Below, in pieces: positions 21,028 through 29,395 of a stretch of 59,636 nucleotides of DNA. This DNA comes from a virus: the IMG/VR virus record IMGVR_UViG_3300011116_000547, positions 1 to 59,636 of that record; one strand, given 5' to 3'. The notes beneath the pieces were generated by a model. That model did no database searches. It was not told the origin of the DNA and worked only from the letters and a program-made list of their open reading frames with translations. The number at the start of each line of letters is the position of its first letter. The first letter of the stretch is position 1. A program made the translations under genes and the position numbers.

Positions 21028-22038
21028 ATGCCAGAAGACAAAAACGCAAAGACTGTTGACATAGATACATCAGGTCCAGGAGCCGAGGTCGAATTAGACG
21101 TAAAGCAACCTGAATCAAACGAGATAGAGGTATCAAATGAAAAGGACAACGTTAAGTCCATTGACACAGTTGCGGAATCTAATGAGCAACCTGTTGTTAA
21201 GGCAGATAAACAAGAAACAGAAAACAAGGACCAAGGAACAGAAATAGCGTCCGAAGATACAGATAACAAGAAAGAATTAGAAGACTATAGTGAAGGTGTT
21301 AAAAAGAGAATTGCAAAATTAACCAAGAAAATGCGTGAAGCTGAAAGACAGCGTGAAGCTGCCATTGAGTATGCACGTAAAATTCAGGTTGAAAAAGATT
21401 CTCTAGCTGGAAGACTTACCAAATTAGATACAGGTTATGTATCTGAAATGGAAAGAAGAATTAAATCATCCATGGAATCAGCTGCTGCTAAATTAGCACA
21501 AGCTAGAGTTGATGGGGATTTAAAAGCTGAAATCGCCGCACAAACTGAAATATCTAAATTAGGATATGAAGAAGCAAGACTTCTTGATCTTAAATCTAGA
21601 CAATCAGAAGCAAAGGAAGTTGAACCAAAAATTCAACTAAATCAACAACAAGCTGTTCAACAAGAACAACCTATAACTCCAGACCCTAAAGCTCAAAATT
21701 GGGCTCAAAAAAATACGTGGTTTGGACAAGATGAGGCAATGACGTACACAGCCTTTGGATTACACAAAAAACTTGTGGAAGAAGAAGGATATGATGCTCA
21801 AAGTGACGAATATTATGCAGAAATTGATAAAAGAATAAGACTTGAATTTCCGCATAAATTTGCTACAACATCACAAACGATAACTGCAAAACCAGTTCAA
21901 AATGTAGCTTCGGCTAATAGAAGTGGAAAAAACAGTAATCGCAAAACTGTGAGACTCACGCCTTCTCAAGTAGCTATTGCTAAAAAATTAGGTGTGCCAC
22001 TTGAAGAATATGCGAAACATATAATCACGAAGGAGTAA
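21028..22038 (+). CDS. Capsid scaffolding protein
   Basis: Protein of 336 residues. It has an acidic disordered first 90 residues, a long coiled coil (about 90-200, KKRIAKLTKKMREAERQREA), a Gln-rich linker, and a C-terminal helix-turn-helix-like end (LTPSQVAIAKKLGVPLEEYAKHI) typical of scaffolding proteins that contact the capsid protein. It lies between portal and major capsid genes with AGGAGAAAACT as ribosome site. Confidence 0.85.
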   Translation: MPEDKNAKTVDIDTSGPGAEVELDVKQPESNEIEVSNEKDNVKSIDTVAESNEQPVVKADKQETENKDQGTEIASEDTDNKKELEDYSEGVKKRIAKLTKKMREAERQREAAIEYARKIQVEKDSLAGRLTKLDTGYVSEMERRIKSSMESAAAKLAQARVDGDLKAEIAAQTEISKLGYEEARLLDLKSRQSEAKEVEPKIQLNQQQAVQQEQPITPDPKAQNWAQKNTWFGQDEAMTYTAFGLHKKLVEEEGYDAQSDEYYAEIDKRIRLEFPHKFATTSQTITAKPVQNVASANRSGKNSNRKTVRLTPSQVAIAKKLGVPLEEYAKHIITKE

Positions 22039-22509
22039 ATGCATATGGAAAAAAACAAAAATATTAAGACCCCTCGTGCGAGCCAAACTAGGACTACTGA
22101 AAAGAGACCTACAACTTGGACTCCACCGTCATCTTTAGATGCACCGCCAGCACCAGATGGTTTTAGACATAGATGGATTCGTACTGAAGTTTTAGGCTTC
22201 GACGATACCAAAAATATGACTGGTAAAATGAGATCAGGATGGGAGCTTGTAAGAGCTGACGAATATCCTGGATCCATTTACCCTGAAATCAAAGATGGTA
22301 AATATGCGGGTGTTATCGGAGTTGGTGGCCTTGTGTTGGCAAGGATACCGGAAGAGATCGCAAAATCTCGTGAAGCTTACTTTAGGAAACAAATAGAAGC
22401 TCGTGAGGAAGCAATTGAAAACGATCTTTATAAGGATCAACACAAAAGTATGCCTATCAATAGTGAGAGGCAGACTCGTGTAACTTTTGGTGGTACGAAC
22501 AAAAAGTAA
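22039..22509 (+). CDS. Hypothetical head-module protein
   Basis: Protein of 156 residues, or 154 from ATG 22045, which is better spaced from GAAGGAG. A Pro-rich start (about 20-45) precedes GFRHRWIRTEVLGFDDTKNM and a C-terminal helix (IPEEIAKSREAYFRKQIEAREE). I recall similar RHRWIR proteins next to scaffold genes in marine phages. Perhaps a head-assembly cofactor. Confidence 0.78.
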   Translation: MHMEKNKNIKTPRASQTRTTEKRPTTWTPPSSLDAPPAPDGFRHRWIRTEVLGFDDTKNMTGKMRSGWELVRADEYPGSIYPEIKDGKYAGVIGVGGLVLARIPEEIAKSREAYFRKQIEAREEAIENDLYKDQHKSMPINSERQTRVTFGGTNKK

Positions 22510-22560
22510 TTTTTTGGCAATACCAACGAAGTAAAAATAAACTTAAACAAGGAAAAAACT

Positions 22561-23130
22561 ATGGCTAATAGAAGCTCAGTAGGCTTCGGTCTTAGACCGA
22601 TTGGCAAAGTTGGTCAAAATAGAGACGCCCAAGGTTTAACTGAATACCTAGTAAGTGATAGTCCAACTATCATTTATTTTAACGATGCTGTAAAAGCTAC
22701 AAACGAAGGAACAATCGCTGTAGCTGGTGGAACAGATAAGTTATTAGGATCACTAAACGGTGCGTTCTATACTGACCCAACAACTCAAAAACCGACATGG
22801 AGGAATTATGTACCTTCGGTTGCAGCGACAGATATCGTTGCATTCGTAAGTGATGATCCTTATGAAAGATTTGAGATCAGATCAAATAACACAGGCGCTT
22901 CAGCAACTAGCGATATCTTCAACAATGCAGATATCACTTATTTAGCTGGGGACTCAGCAAACTACGTATCAAGAAGCAGATTGAATGATGCTACTTTAAG
23001 CACAAATTCAGCTCAACTTCAGATACTTGGTTCAACAAAAGATACTGGTGACAATAATATCACTCAATCACACGTTGTGTGGGTTGTGAGAATTAATGAA
23101 CATCAGTTAACATCTACAACAGGAGTATAA
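22561..23130 (+). CDS. Capsid-associated (decoration-like) protein
   Basis: Protein of 189 residues, AAGGAAAAAACT as ribosome site. Beta-rich, starting RSSVGFGLRPIGKVGQNRDAQG, with no Cys. It lies immediately upstream of the major capsid gene and has similar codon use, typical of a highly expressed head protein. Its size and position suggest a decoration or cement protein. Confidence 0.78.
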   Translation: MANRSSVGFGLRPIGKVGQNRDAQGLTEYLVSDSPTIIYFNDAVKATNEGTIAVAGGTDKLLGSLNGAFYTDPTTQKPTWRNYVPSVAATDIVAFVSDDPYERFEIRSNNTGASATSDIFNNADITYLAGDSANYVSRSRLNDATLSTNSAQLQILGSTKDTGDNNITQSHVVWVVRINEHQLTSTTGV

Positions 23131-23134
23131 GAAT

Positions 23135-24040
23135 ATGGCTATCTCAAGAGGACAACTAGTTAAAGAACTAGAACCAGGATTGAATGCTTTATTCGGCCTG
23201 GAGTACAAACGTTATGAAAATCAACATCTAGAAATCTTTGATGTAGAAACTTCTGACAGAGCTTTTGAAGAAGAAGTAATGTTATCAGGTTTCGCAAATG
23301 CTCAAATTAAACCAGAAGGTTCTGGCGTTACATTTGACAATGCTCAAGAAACATTCACAGCTAGATACACTCATAACACTATAGCACTTGCTTTCTCAAT
23401 CACTGAAGAAGCGATTGAAGACAACTTGTATGACAGACTTGCATCTCGTTATACAAAAGCATTAGCAAGATCTATGGCAAACACTAAGCAGGTAACGGCT
23501 GCTAACGTATTAAACAATGCGTTTTCAAGCTCTTATCCAGGTGGAGATGGTCAACCTTTATTAGACCAAGCTCACCCTACTATTGCTGGTTCATTTAGAA
23601 ATGAACTTGCAACTGCTGCTGACTTAAACGAAACTTCATTAGAACAGTCATTGATTGATATCAATGCGTTTACTGATGAACGTGGTTTAAAGATTGCTGC
23701 AAGAGGTGTTAAATTAATTATTCCAAGTGAATTACAATTCACAGCGGAAAGATTAATGGCAACTCAAGGTAGAACTGGTACTGCTAATAACGATATCAAT
23801 GCAATCAAATCTATGGGAATGATTCCACAAGGTTATGTGGTTAACAATTTCTTAACTGATTCTGATGCATTCTTTATCAAAACTGACGTTCCAAACGGTA
23901 TGAAGATGTTCGTAAGAGCAGCTATCAAAACGTCTATGGAAGGTGATTTTGATACTGGTAACGTTAGATACAAAGCTAGAGAAAGATACAGCTTCGGCTG
24001 GTCTGACCCTAGAGGTTTGTTTGGCTCACCAGGTGCTTAA
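23135..24040 (+). CDS. Major capsid protein
   Basis: Protein of 301 residues. Order after scaffold, size and composition fit an HK97-fold capsid protein. Notable segments: FDVETSDRAFEEEVMLSGFANA (about 34-55), YTHNTIALAFSITEEAIEDN, and IPSELQFTAERLMATQGRTGT (about 192-212), which is the P-domain helix region of Mu-like head subunits. The GC-richer, more even codon use than in neighbours fits high expression. The ribosome site is AGGAGTATAAGAAT. A strong stem-loop follows. Confidence 0.88.
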   Translation: MAISRGQLVKELEPGLNALFGLEYKRYENQHLEIFDVETSDRAFEEEVMLSGFANAQIKPEGSGVTFDNAQETFTARYTHNTIALAFSITEEAIEDNLYDRLASRYTKALARSMANTKQVTAANVLNNAFSSSYPGGDGQPLLDQAHPTIAGSFRNELATAADLNETSLEQSLIDINAFTDERGLKIAARGVKLIIPSELQFTAERLMATQGRTGTANNDINAIKSMGMIPQGYVVNNFLTDSDAFFIKTDVPNGMKMFVRAAIKTSMEGDFDTGNVRYKARERYSFGWSDPRGLFGSPGA

Positions 24041-24058
24041 TATATAAGCATTTTTTAT

Positions 24059-24089
24059 TTAATGGGGTGGGTATATCTCACCCCATTAA
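24059..24089 (+). terminator. Stem-loop after the major capsid gene
   Basis: TTAATGGGGTG (24059-24069) pairs perfectly with CACCCCATTAA (24079-24089). There is no U-tract after it, so it may be a weak terminator, a 3'-end protecting structure or a processing site that sets capsid mRNA abundance. Confidence 0.65.
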
Positions 24090-24109
24090 TGTGTTAGAAA
24101 GAATGAATT

Positions 24110-24352
24110 ATGACAAAACTGTTTCAAGTAAAGATTAGAGCTTATGGTCACATGGCTGATTTTAAGATTGAAGCAGAAGATAGTGCAGAAAGTATAGAGA
24201 GAGCTATCCTTGACAAAATAGGAAAAAAAGGTATATTACTAAAAGACAGCATGAGATCCTTTGCTAAGGATAAATGCTGGATAACCTATGAGGAGGTTGT
24301 AGATGATATCAGTTCAAGACCTTTACAAGAAGAAAAGGTCATTAGAACTTGA
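24110..24352 (+). CDS. Small hypothetical protein
   Basis: Eighty residues. Starts KLFQVKIRAYGHMADFKIEAEDSAESIERAI, a strand-strand-helix pattern like a ferredoxin-like half; contains single Cys. It overlaps the next gene by 50 bases. The function is unknown. Confidence 0.7.
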   Translation: MTKLFQVKIRAYGHMADFKIEAEDSAESIERAILDKIGKKGILLKDSMRSFAKDKCWITYEEVVDDISSRPLQEEKVIRT

Positions 24353-24518
24353 TTGGGAGCAACACTACATTCAAGAGGGTAAATACACTCTTGATATGGT
24401 TAAGATTGACGAAAAGATAAAAGACGTCATTAACCAGATTAAAATGTCTGAAGCAGAAATTGCTCACAGACAAATTAAAGTAGAATTAGCTGCTCCTGAA
24501 TTTTCTGTAGCTAGCTAA
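24303..24518 (+). CDS. Small coiled-coil protein
   Basis: Seventy-one residues. The GAGGAGG ribosome site lies inside the upstream gene, confirming this start. One long amphipathic helix (about 3-62), then a hydrophobic tail. Possibly a structural or chaperone component. Its stop lies in a direct/inverted repeat of CTAGC at 24510-24530. Confidence 0.7.
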   Translation: MISVQDLYKKKRSLELDWEQHYIQEGKYTLDMVKIDEKIKDVINQIKMSEAEIAHRQIKVELAAPEFSVAS

Positions 24519-24681
24519 AACTAGCTATTTATATCCGAAAAGTAGATTTTCGATGCAGGTACCCCTTGCGCTATTCAATAAATTAAGTTATATTTTAATT
24601 ACTATACACTAACTTTCTAATATCGACGCAGTATAGTCGACAGCCTAGAGACGATATTGGAATAACTAGGAGAATAAACTT
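24519..24681 (+). other. Structured leader between capsid genes and next structural gene
   Basis: Non-coding, 163 bases. Stems: TAGCTA/TAGCTA-type around 24511-24530, CGAAAA/TTTTCG (about 24536-24553), TCGAC/GTCGA (about 24624-24642) nested in AATATCG/CGATATT (about 24619-24661). The last hairpin ends about 20 bases before the next start, near its ribosome site ACTAGGAG. A regulatory 5' leader or small RNA is likely; no known class recognised. Confidence 0.45.
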
Positions 24682-25152
24682 ATGGCAAATACAACTTTTT
24701 CTGGCCCAATTAGAGCTGGAAATATTTTTGATACAACAGGAACTACACTTGGAACAAACGTTAAAAACGTTGGACCAGTTGTATTAACTCAATCATCAAC
24801 TGTAGCATTAACACATGCAACAACAACTGCTACTGCACTTGGAATTATAATTCCTGCAAACAGTCAAATCATTAGTGTGTCAATTCAAGTAGAATCACTT
24901 TTTACTGCTTCTAACACAACTACAATTGCTGTTGGTAAAAGTTCAGCGAGTGCTACAAACTTAGCTGCAGCAACTGCTGTATCAGCAACTGCAACTGGAG
25001 CTTCAATGTTACCAGCAAGCGCAGGTGCATGGAGAACTATTGGTACTTCTGATGTTGAATTATATGGAATAACAGTTGCTAACTCTGCAACAGCAGGTAA
25101 AGCAAGAATTGTTGTAACTTATAGTCAAAACGCAGCATTAGCGGCACTATAA
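24682..25152 (+). CDS. Structural beta-rich protein
   Basis: Protein of 156 residues rich in Ala, Thr and Ser, with FSGPIRAGNIFDTTGTTLGTN at the start and no Cys or Trp-rich region except WRTIG. Low charge and repetitive strands fit a head or tail structural protein, e.g. decoration. A similar opening occurs in uncultured marine phage structural proteins (recalled). Confidence 0.72.
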   Translation: MANTTFSGPIRAGNIFDTTGTTLGTNVKNVGPVVLTQSSTVALTHATTTATALGIIIPANSQIISVSIQVESLFTASNTTTIAVGKSSASATNLAAATAVSATATGASMLPASAGAWRTIGTSDVELYGITVANSATAGKARIVVTYSQNAALAAL

Positions 25153-25161
25153 TAAATTAAT

Positions 25162-25187
25162 TTAAGGAGCTCGAAAGGGCTCCTTAA
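25162..25187 (+). terminator. Stem-loop between structural genes
   Basis: TTAAGGAGC (25162-25170) pairs with GCTCCTTAA (25179-25187) around an 8-base loop. There is no U-tract. It hides an AAGGAG-like sequence, so it may be an mRNA stability or processing structure as well as an attenuator. Confidence 0.55.
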
Positions 25188-25202
25188 TACAAGGAGAAAA
25201 AA

Positions 25203-25523
25203 ATGAGTTTTAAAAGTGATATACAAGCTACAAGATCAACAGCTGCTGCAGGAGCTACTGCAATTATTTCAGGGCCAATTCGTTTAAGAGGAATTATCAT
25301 GGCTTCTGATGGTGGTGGACTTGGTGCATTAGAATTAACTACAACTTCTAATTCAGGTTCAACTTTATTTTATGGTGATGTTCCAAGCGGTGATGTTATT
25401 AATTTTAGTTTTCCTGAAGATGGAATTTTATTTCCAAAAGGAATTTTTTGTAAAACAAAAACTAATATTGCAGCTTATACATTATTAACAGATAAATATT
25501 CTGGACCTGGGTTAACAGCGTAG
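25203..25523 (+). CDS. Small structural protein
   Basis: Protein of 106 residues, ACAAGGAGAAAAAA upstream. Low charge, rich in Gly, Ala, Ser and Thr with beta pattern and ISGPIRLRGIIM, which resembles the SGPIRAGNIF phrase of the preceding protein. Likely a small virion protein related to the gene at 38306, which has the same length and style. Confidence 0.7.
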   Translation: MSFKSDIQATRSTAAAGATAIISGPIRLRGIIMASDGGGLGALELTTTSNSGSTLFYGDVPSGDVINFSFPEDGILFPKGIFCKTKTNIAAYTLLTDKYSGPGLTA

Positions 25524-25533
25524 GAGAAGCTAA

Positions 25534-26496
25534 ATGGCTAACACTACTTCTGGAACTACAACTTTTGAAAAAACCTTTTATATAGATAAAATTATAGAAG
25601 AGGCTTACGAAAGAATTGGTATGTCTGCGCCAAGAACGGGACAAGATTTAGAATCAACAAGACGATCTCTAAATATAATGTTCCAAGAGTGGTCAAACAG
25701 AGGTCTTCATTATTGGGAAGTAGCAAGTAATACTATTTCCATGGTCAATGGTCAAAGTACCTATACAATTTATAGATCAGCATCAGATGGTACTTCTGAT
25801 GGTACTTTAAGTTATTTAAATGGTGGAATTGATGCATCTCAAACTACAATTACATTAGATTCAGTTTGGCAATTTCCTGAAACTGGAACTTTATTAATTG
25901 GATCTGAACAAATAAATTATACAGGAACAGATACTAATTCTATGACTATTACAGGATGCACTCGTGGTGCAAATGGCACAACTGCTGCAATCCATGCAGA
26001 TAATACTGCAGTTTACGATTATAATTCTATTACTTATGGACCTGATGATATTTTAGAAATGGTTTATAGAAATACAGAACAAGTTCCTGTAGTAGATTTT
26101 CCACTTACAAAAATTAACAGATCCCAATACAGCGGATTATCTTCTAAATATTCTACAGGTCAACCTACACAATATTATGTGCAAAGATTTATAGATAAAA
26201 TTACAATTACCTTATATTTAACTCCAGGTACAGATCAGGTAAATAATGTCATTCAATATTACTATGCTAAAAGAATTCAAGATGTTGGAGCTTATACAAA
26301 TGCAACAGATGTTCCATATAGATTTGTTCCGTGCATGTGCGCAGGACTTGCTTATTATGTATCATTAAAACTTGCTCCACAAAGAACACAAGAGTTAAGA
26401 TTATTATACGAAGATGAATTAAAAAGAGCATTAGAACAAGATGGCTCTTCTTCTAGTTCATTTATAACACCAAAAACTTATTATCCAAATGTCTAA
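25534..26496 (+). CDS. Head-tail adaptor/tail tube-like structural protein
   Basis: Protein of 320 residues. The N-terminal helix IDKIIEEAYERIGMSAPRTGQDLESTRRSLNIMFQEWSNRG (about 16-56) is typical of phage adaptor proteins that seat below the portal (P22 gp4/tail accessory type). A beta domain follows (STYTIYRSASDGT), and YRFVPCMCAGLAYYVSLK near residue 255 lies in the C-terminal helical part. The Ser-rich ending precedes TPKTYYPNV. Confidence 0.75.
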   Translation: MANTTSGTTTFEKTFYIDKIIEEAYERIGMSAPRTGQDLESTRRSLNIMFQEWSNRGLHYWEVASNTISMVNGQSTYTIYRSASDGTSDGTLSYLNGGIDASQTTITLDSVWQFPETGTLLIGSEQINYTGTDTNSMTITGCTRGANGTTAAIHADNTAVYDYNSITYGPDDILEMVYRNTEQVPVVDFPLTKINRSQYSGLSSKYSTGQPTQYYVQRFIDKITITLYLTPGTDQVNNVIQYYYAKRIQDVGAYTNATDVPYRFVPCMCAGLAYYVSLKLAPQRTQELRLLYEDELKRALEQDGSSSSSFITPKTYYPNV

Positions 26497-27070
26497 AAAC
26501 TCAAGAGGAAAATATTCATATATGATTTCTGACCGATCAGGTCAAAGATTTCCATATCAAGAAATGGTGCAAGAATGGAATGGATCATGGGTACATATTT
26601 CTGAATATGAACCAAAACAACCACAACTTGAACCAAAACCAACAACAGCAGATCCACAAGGATTAAGATATGCTCATCCTGATAGAATAGAACCTCCTGT
26701 AATTATAGAGTTAACTCCAAATCCATTTACAACAATTAAATATGCAGGAAATACTTACATCAATGTGTTTTCACAAAATCATGGAAGACAAACAGGTAAT
26801 GTTGTTAGATTTAGAGGACCACCACAAGTTAATACTGTAGGAATTCCTTCAAGAGAAGATTCATTTGATGATGTTCCACATTTTGATAACGTCACAGATA
26901 TCTCAAATGCAAATGGTTTTACAATTACAGTTGGTAAAATAGATTCAAGTGGTTTAGTAAGTGATCCATTGAATTATTTTTATTTCTTAAGTACAAGTAC
27001 AGCAACAACAGGAAATATTTCTGGTGGTGGAGCACAATGTTCTGCAGGTCCAGTAACTTTACAGGCTTAA
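26489..27070 (+). CDS. Hypothetical tail-region protein
   Basis: Protein of 193 residues overlapping the previous gene by 8 bases. SKNSRGKYSYMISDRSGQRFPYQEMVQEWNG (start) resembles a small domain seen beside adaptors in marine phages. A Pro-rich linker (about 38-70) and a beta-rich C-terminal domain follow. The function is unknown; a tail accessory protein is likely. Confidence 0.72.
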   Translation: MSKNSRGKYSYMISDRSGQRFPYQEMVQEWNGSWVHISEYEPKQPQLEPKPTTADPQGLRYAHPDRIEPPVIIELTPNPFTTIKYAGNTYINVFSQNHGRQTGNVVRFRGPPQVNTVGIPSREDSFDDVPHFDNVTDISNANGFTITVGKIDSSGLVSDPLNYFYFLSTSTATTGNISGGGAQCSAGPVTLQA

Positions 27071-27071
27071 T

Positions 27072-27716
27072 ATGACATATTCAGAATTAGTTACAAAAAT
27101 TAGAGATTATACAGAAGTAGACTCAAATGTATTTACTTCAACTATTATAAATGGATTTATTCAAGATGCTGAATTTAGAATATTGAGAGATGTAGATTCT
27201 GATAATAATAGAAAATATGCAACATCTTCAGTTGTAATAACTCAAAAATATTTCACAGTTCCAGATAACTGTTTAATTATTAGATCTGTACAAGTATTTA
27301 ATACTGATGGAAGTATATCTTTTTTAGATGTTAGAGATATGACATTTATTAATGAATATAATCAAAGTAATACAACAGGAATACCTAAATATTATGCTAA
27401 CTGGGATGAAAATACAGTTATTGTGGCTCCAACTCCAGATCAAGCTTATACAATTCAAGCAAATTATATCTTGAAACCAACTGGATTATCTAGTACAAAC
27501 ACGACTACATATTTAAGTCAGCAGTTTCCCAATGGCTTATTATATGCTTGCCTAGTTGAGGCATATGGGTTCTTAAAGGGTCCACAAGATATGTTGCAAT
27601 ATTATGAAAATAGATATAAGCAAGCTATCGAAGGATTCTCATTAGAACAAATGGGAAGAAGACGAACTGATGAGTTTCTAGATGGAGAACCTCGTATAGT
27701 TCGTAAACCACAATAA
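27072..27716 (+). CDS. Tail adaptor-like protein
   Basis: Protein of 214 residues. TYSELVTKIRDYTEVDSNVFTSTIINGFIQDAEFRILRDVD (1-42) is the helical start of the Gp11/gp4-like head-to-tail adaptor type. FTVPDNCLIIRSVQV and YLSQQFPNGLLYACLVEAYGFLKGP fit the tail-tubular-A-like pattern of podoviruses (T7 gp11). The end is basic (RRRTDEF). Confidence 0.78.
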   Translation: MTYSELVTKIRDYTEVDSNVFTSTIINGFIQDAEFRILRDVDSDNNRKYATSSVVITQKYFTVPDNCLIIRSVQVFNTDGSISFLDVRDMTFINEYNQSNTTGIPKYYANWDENTVIVAPTPDQAYTIQANYILKPTGLSSTNTTTYLSQQFPNGLLYACLVEAYGFLKGPQDMLQYYENRYKQAIEGFSLEQMGRRRTDEFLDGEPRIVRKPQ

Positions 27717-27728
27717 GGAGAAACAAGT

Positions 27729-28169
27729 ATGGCTATTACACAAGCGTTACCAAATAGTTTTAAAAAACAACTATTAGATGGTGATCAAGATTTTTCAACT
27801 GCTGGTGGCGGTGGTGATAAGTTCAAGTTAGCTCTTTATGTATCAACTGCAACACTAAGTGCTGCAACAACTTCCTACACAGCAAGTGGTGAAGTTAGTT
27901 CTTCAGGAACTAATTACACAACAGGTGGAAAAGCGTTAGTAAATTCTGGAACTTCAGTTGTATCAACTGTTGCATTCACAGATTTCGCTGATGTGTCTTT
28001 CACAAATGTAACACTAACTGCAAGAGGTTGTTTGATATATAACACTTCATTTTCTAACTCTGCAGTTGCAGTTTTAAATTTTGGAGCAGATAAAACAGCT
28101 ACGTCAGGAACTTTCACTATTCAATTTCCAGCCTTCACATCTACAGCGGCTATCATCAGAATCTCTTAA
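27729..28169 (+). CDS. Structural protein, beta-rich
   Basis: Protein of 146 residues with AAGGAGAAACAAGT upstream. Low charge with many Ser, Thr and Ala; begins ITQALPNSFKKQLLDGDQDF, then continuous beta pattern. Likely a tail or fiber accessory protein; a similar opening is known in many phage proteins located before fibers. Confidence 0.75.
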   Translation: MAITQALPNSFKKQLLDGDQDFSTAGGGGDKFKLALYVSTATLSAATTSYTASGEVSSSGTNYTTGGKALVNSGTSVVSTVAFTDFADVSFTNVTLTARGCLIYNTSFSNSAVAVLNFGADKTATSGTFTIQFPAFTSTAAIIRIS

Positions 28170-28184
28170 TAGGAGTAATCTGGC

Positions 28185-29327
28185 ATGGCCAATGCAGCTT
28201 GGGGTGATTTAAGTTGGAGTGCAGGAACATTTGGTGGAGAAAATGATGTTACTGTTACAGTAACAGGACAATTATTAACATCTGCTATAAATTCTGTTTC
28301 TATTACAGGGACAGGTGTAACTGATTTAACTGGTCAGTCTCTTACATTAAGTTTAAATTCTGTATCTATATCTATTAATGTAGACGTATCTGCAACAGGT
28401 CAATCATTAACAACTACATTAAATGATGTTGATCCAAATCCAGATGCAAACCTTACTGGAATTCAATTAACATCTGCTGTTGGAAGTGTAGATGCTTCTA
28501 ATGCTCAAGGATGGGGAAGATTAACTTGGGGATCTTTAACTTGGGGTGGAGATATTCAAGATGTTGTAGTTTCATTAACAGGGCAATTATTAACAGGAAC
28601 AATAAATTCAGTTACAATAAGTGGAACTGGAAATACTTCTTTAACAGGTGAATTATTAAATGTTTCTTTAAATTCTGTAAATGCATTAGCAAACTCAGAT
28701 GTTTCTATAACAGGACAATCATTAACAACAAATTTAGATTCTGTAACAATTACTGGAACAGGTAATGTTCCTTTAACTGGTGAATTTTTAACAACAACAT
28801 TAGGTGATATTGATCCAGGTCCGGATGCTAACGTAACTGGTCAACAATTAACTTTAACATTAAATAGTATAGACATTGATATATCAACAGATGTTCCTGT
28901 AACTGGTCAATTAATAATTTCATCATTAAATTCAGTAACAGTAAGTGGAACAGCTAATATTCCTTTAACTGGACAAAATTTAACAACAAATTTAAATTCA
29001 GTAACTATTTCAGGAGATGCAAATACTTCTGTAACAGGAGAAATTTTAACAACAGTATTAGGAAATGTTGATCCTTCTCCAGATGCTGAAGTCACTGGAA
29101 TTCAATTAACCACTGCATTAAGTTCAGTAACAATTGATTTAAATACTCCTGTAAATGTAACTGGTGAAAATTTAACCACTGCATTAGGTTCTGTTACAAT
29201 TGCTTTAAATACCCCTGTAAATGTTACAGGAAATAGCTTGACAGGACGTACCGGTCAGTTATATGTAGGTGCTTGGACTCCTGTAGATACTGGCCAATCT
29301 ATCAACTGGACAGAAGTTGCAGCATAA
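28185..29327 (+). CDS. Tail fiber-like protein with about 20-residue repeats
   Basis: Protein of 380 residues made of roughly fifteen degenerate repeats of the form VTGQxLTTxLNSVTIxxxAN. Two tryptophan-rich segments, WGDLSWSAGTFGGEND at the start and GWGRLTWGSLTWGGD near residue 110, interrupt them. Such repeats fit a beta-solenoid fiber. Strong Thr/Ser/Leu/Val bias and no Cys. The protein probably contacts the host surface. The repeat number can vary by recombination. Confidence 0.78.
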   Translation: MANAAWGDLSWSAGTFGGENDVTVTVTGQLLTSAINSVSITGTGVTDLTGQSLTLSLNSVSISINVDVSATGQSLTTTLNDVDPNPDANLTGIQLTSAVGSVDASNAQGWGRLTWGSLTWGGDIQDVVVSLTGQLLTGTINSVTISGTGNTSLTGELLNVSLNSVNALANSDVSITGQSLTTNLDSVTITGTGNVPLTGEFLTTTLGDIDPGPDANVTGQQLTLTLNSIDIDISTDVPVTGQLIISSLNSVTVSGTANIPLTGQNLTTNLNSVTISGDANTSVTGEILTTVLGNVDPSPDAEVTGIQLTTALSSVTIDLNTPVNVTGENLTTALGSVTIALNTPVNVTGNSLTGRTGQLYVGAWTPVDTGQSINWTEVAA

Positions 29328-29343
29328 TATAGGGGTTGATTAA

Positions 29344-29372
29344 TTGACAAAATATGATAAATATTTTAAAAG
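29344..29372 (+). promoter_or_regulatory. Possible promoter before tail fiber gene
   Basis: TTGACA at 29344-29349, 17 bases, TAAAAG at 29367-29372. The -10 is poor, so this is tentative. It lies in the 68-base spacer between two fiber genes. Confidence 0.3.
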
Positions 29373-29395
29373 TTAAAAACAAAGGAATTTAAAAT

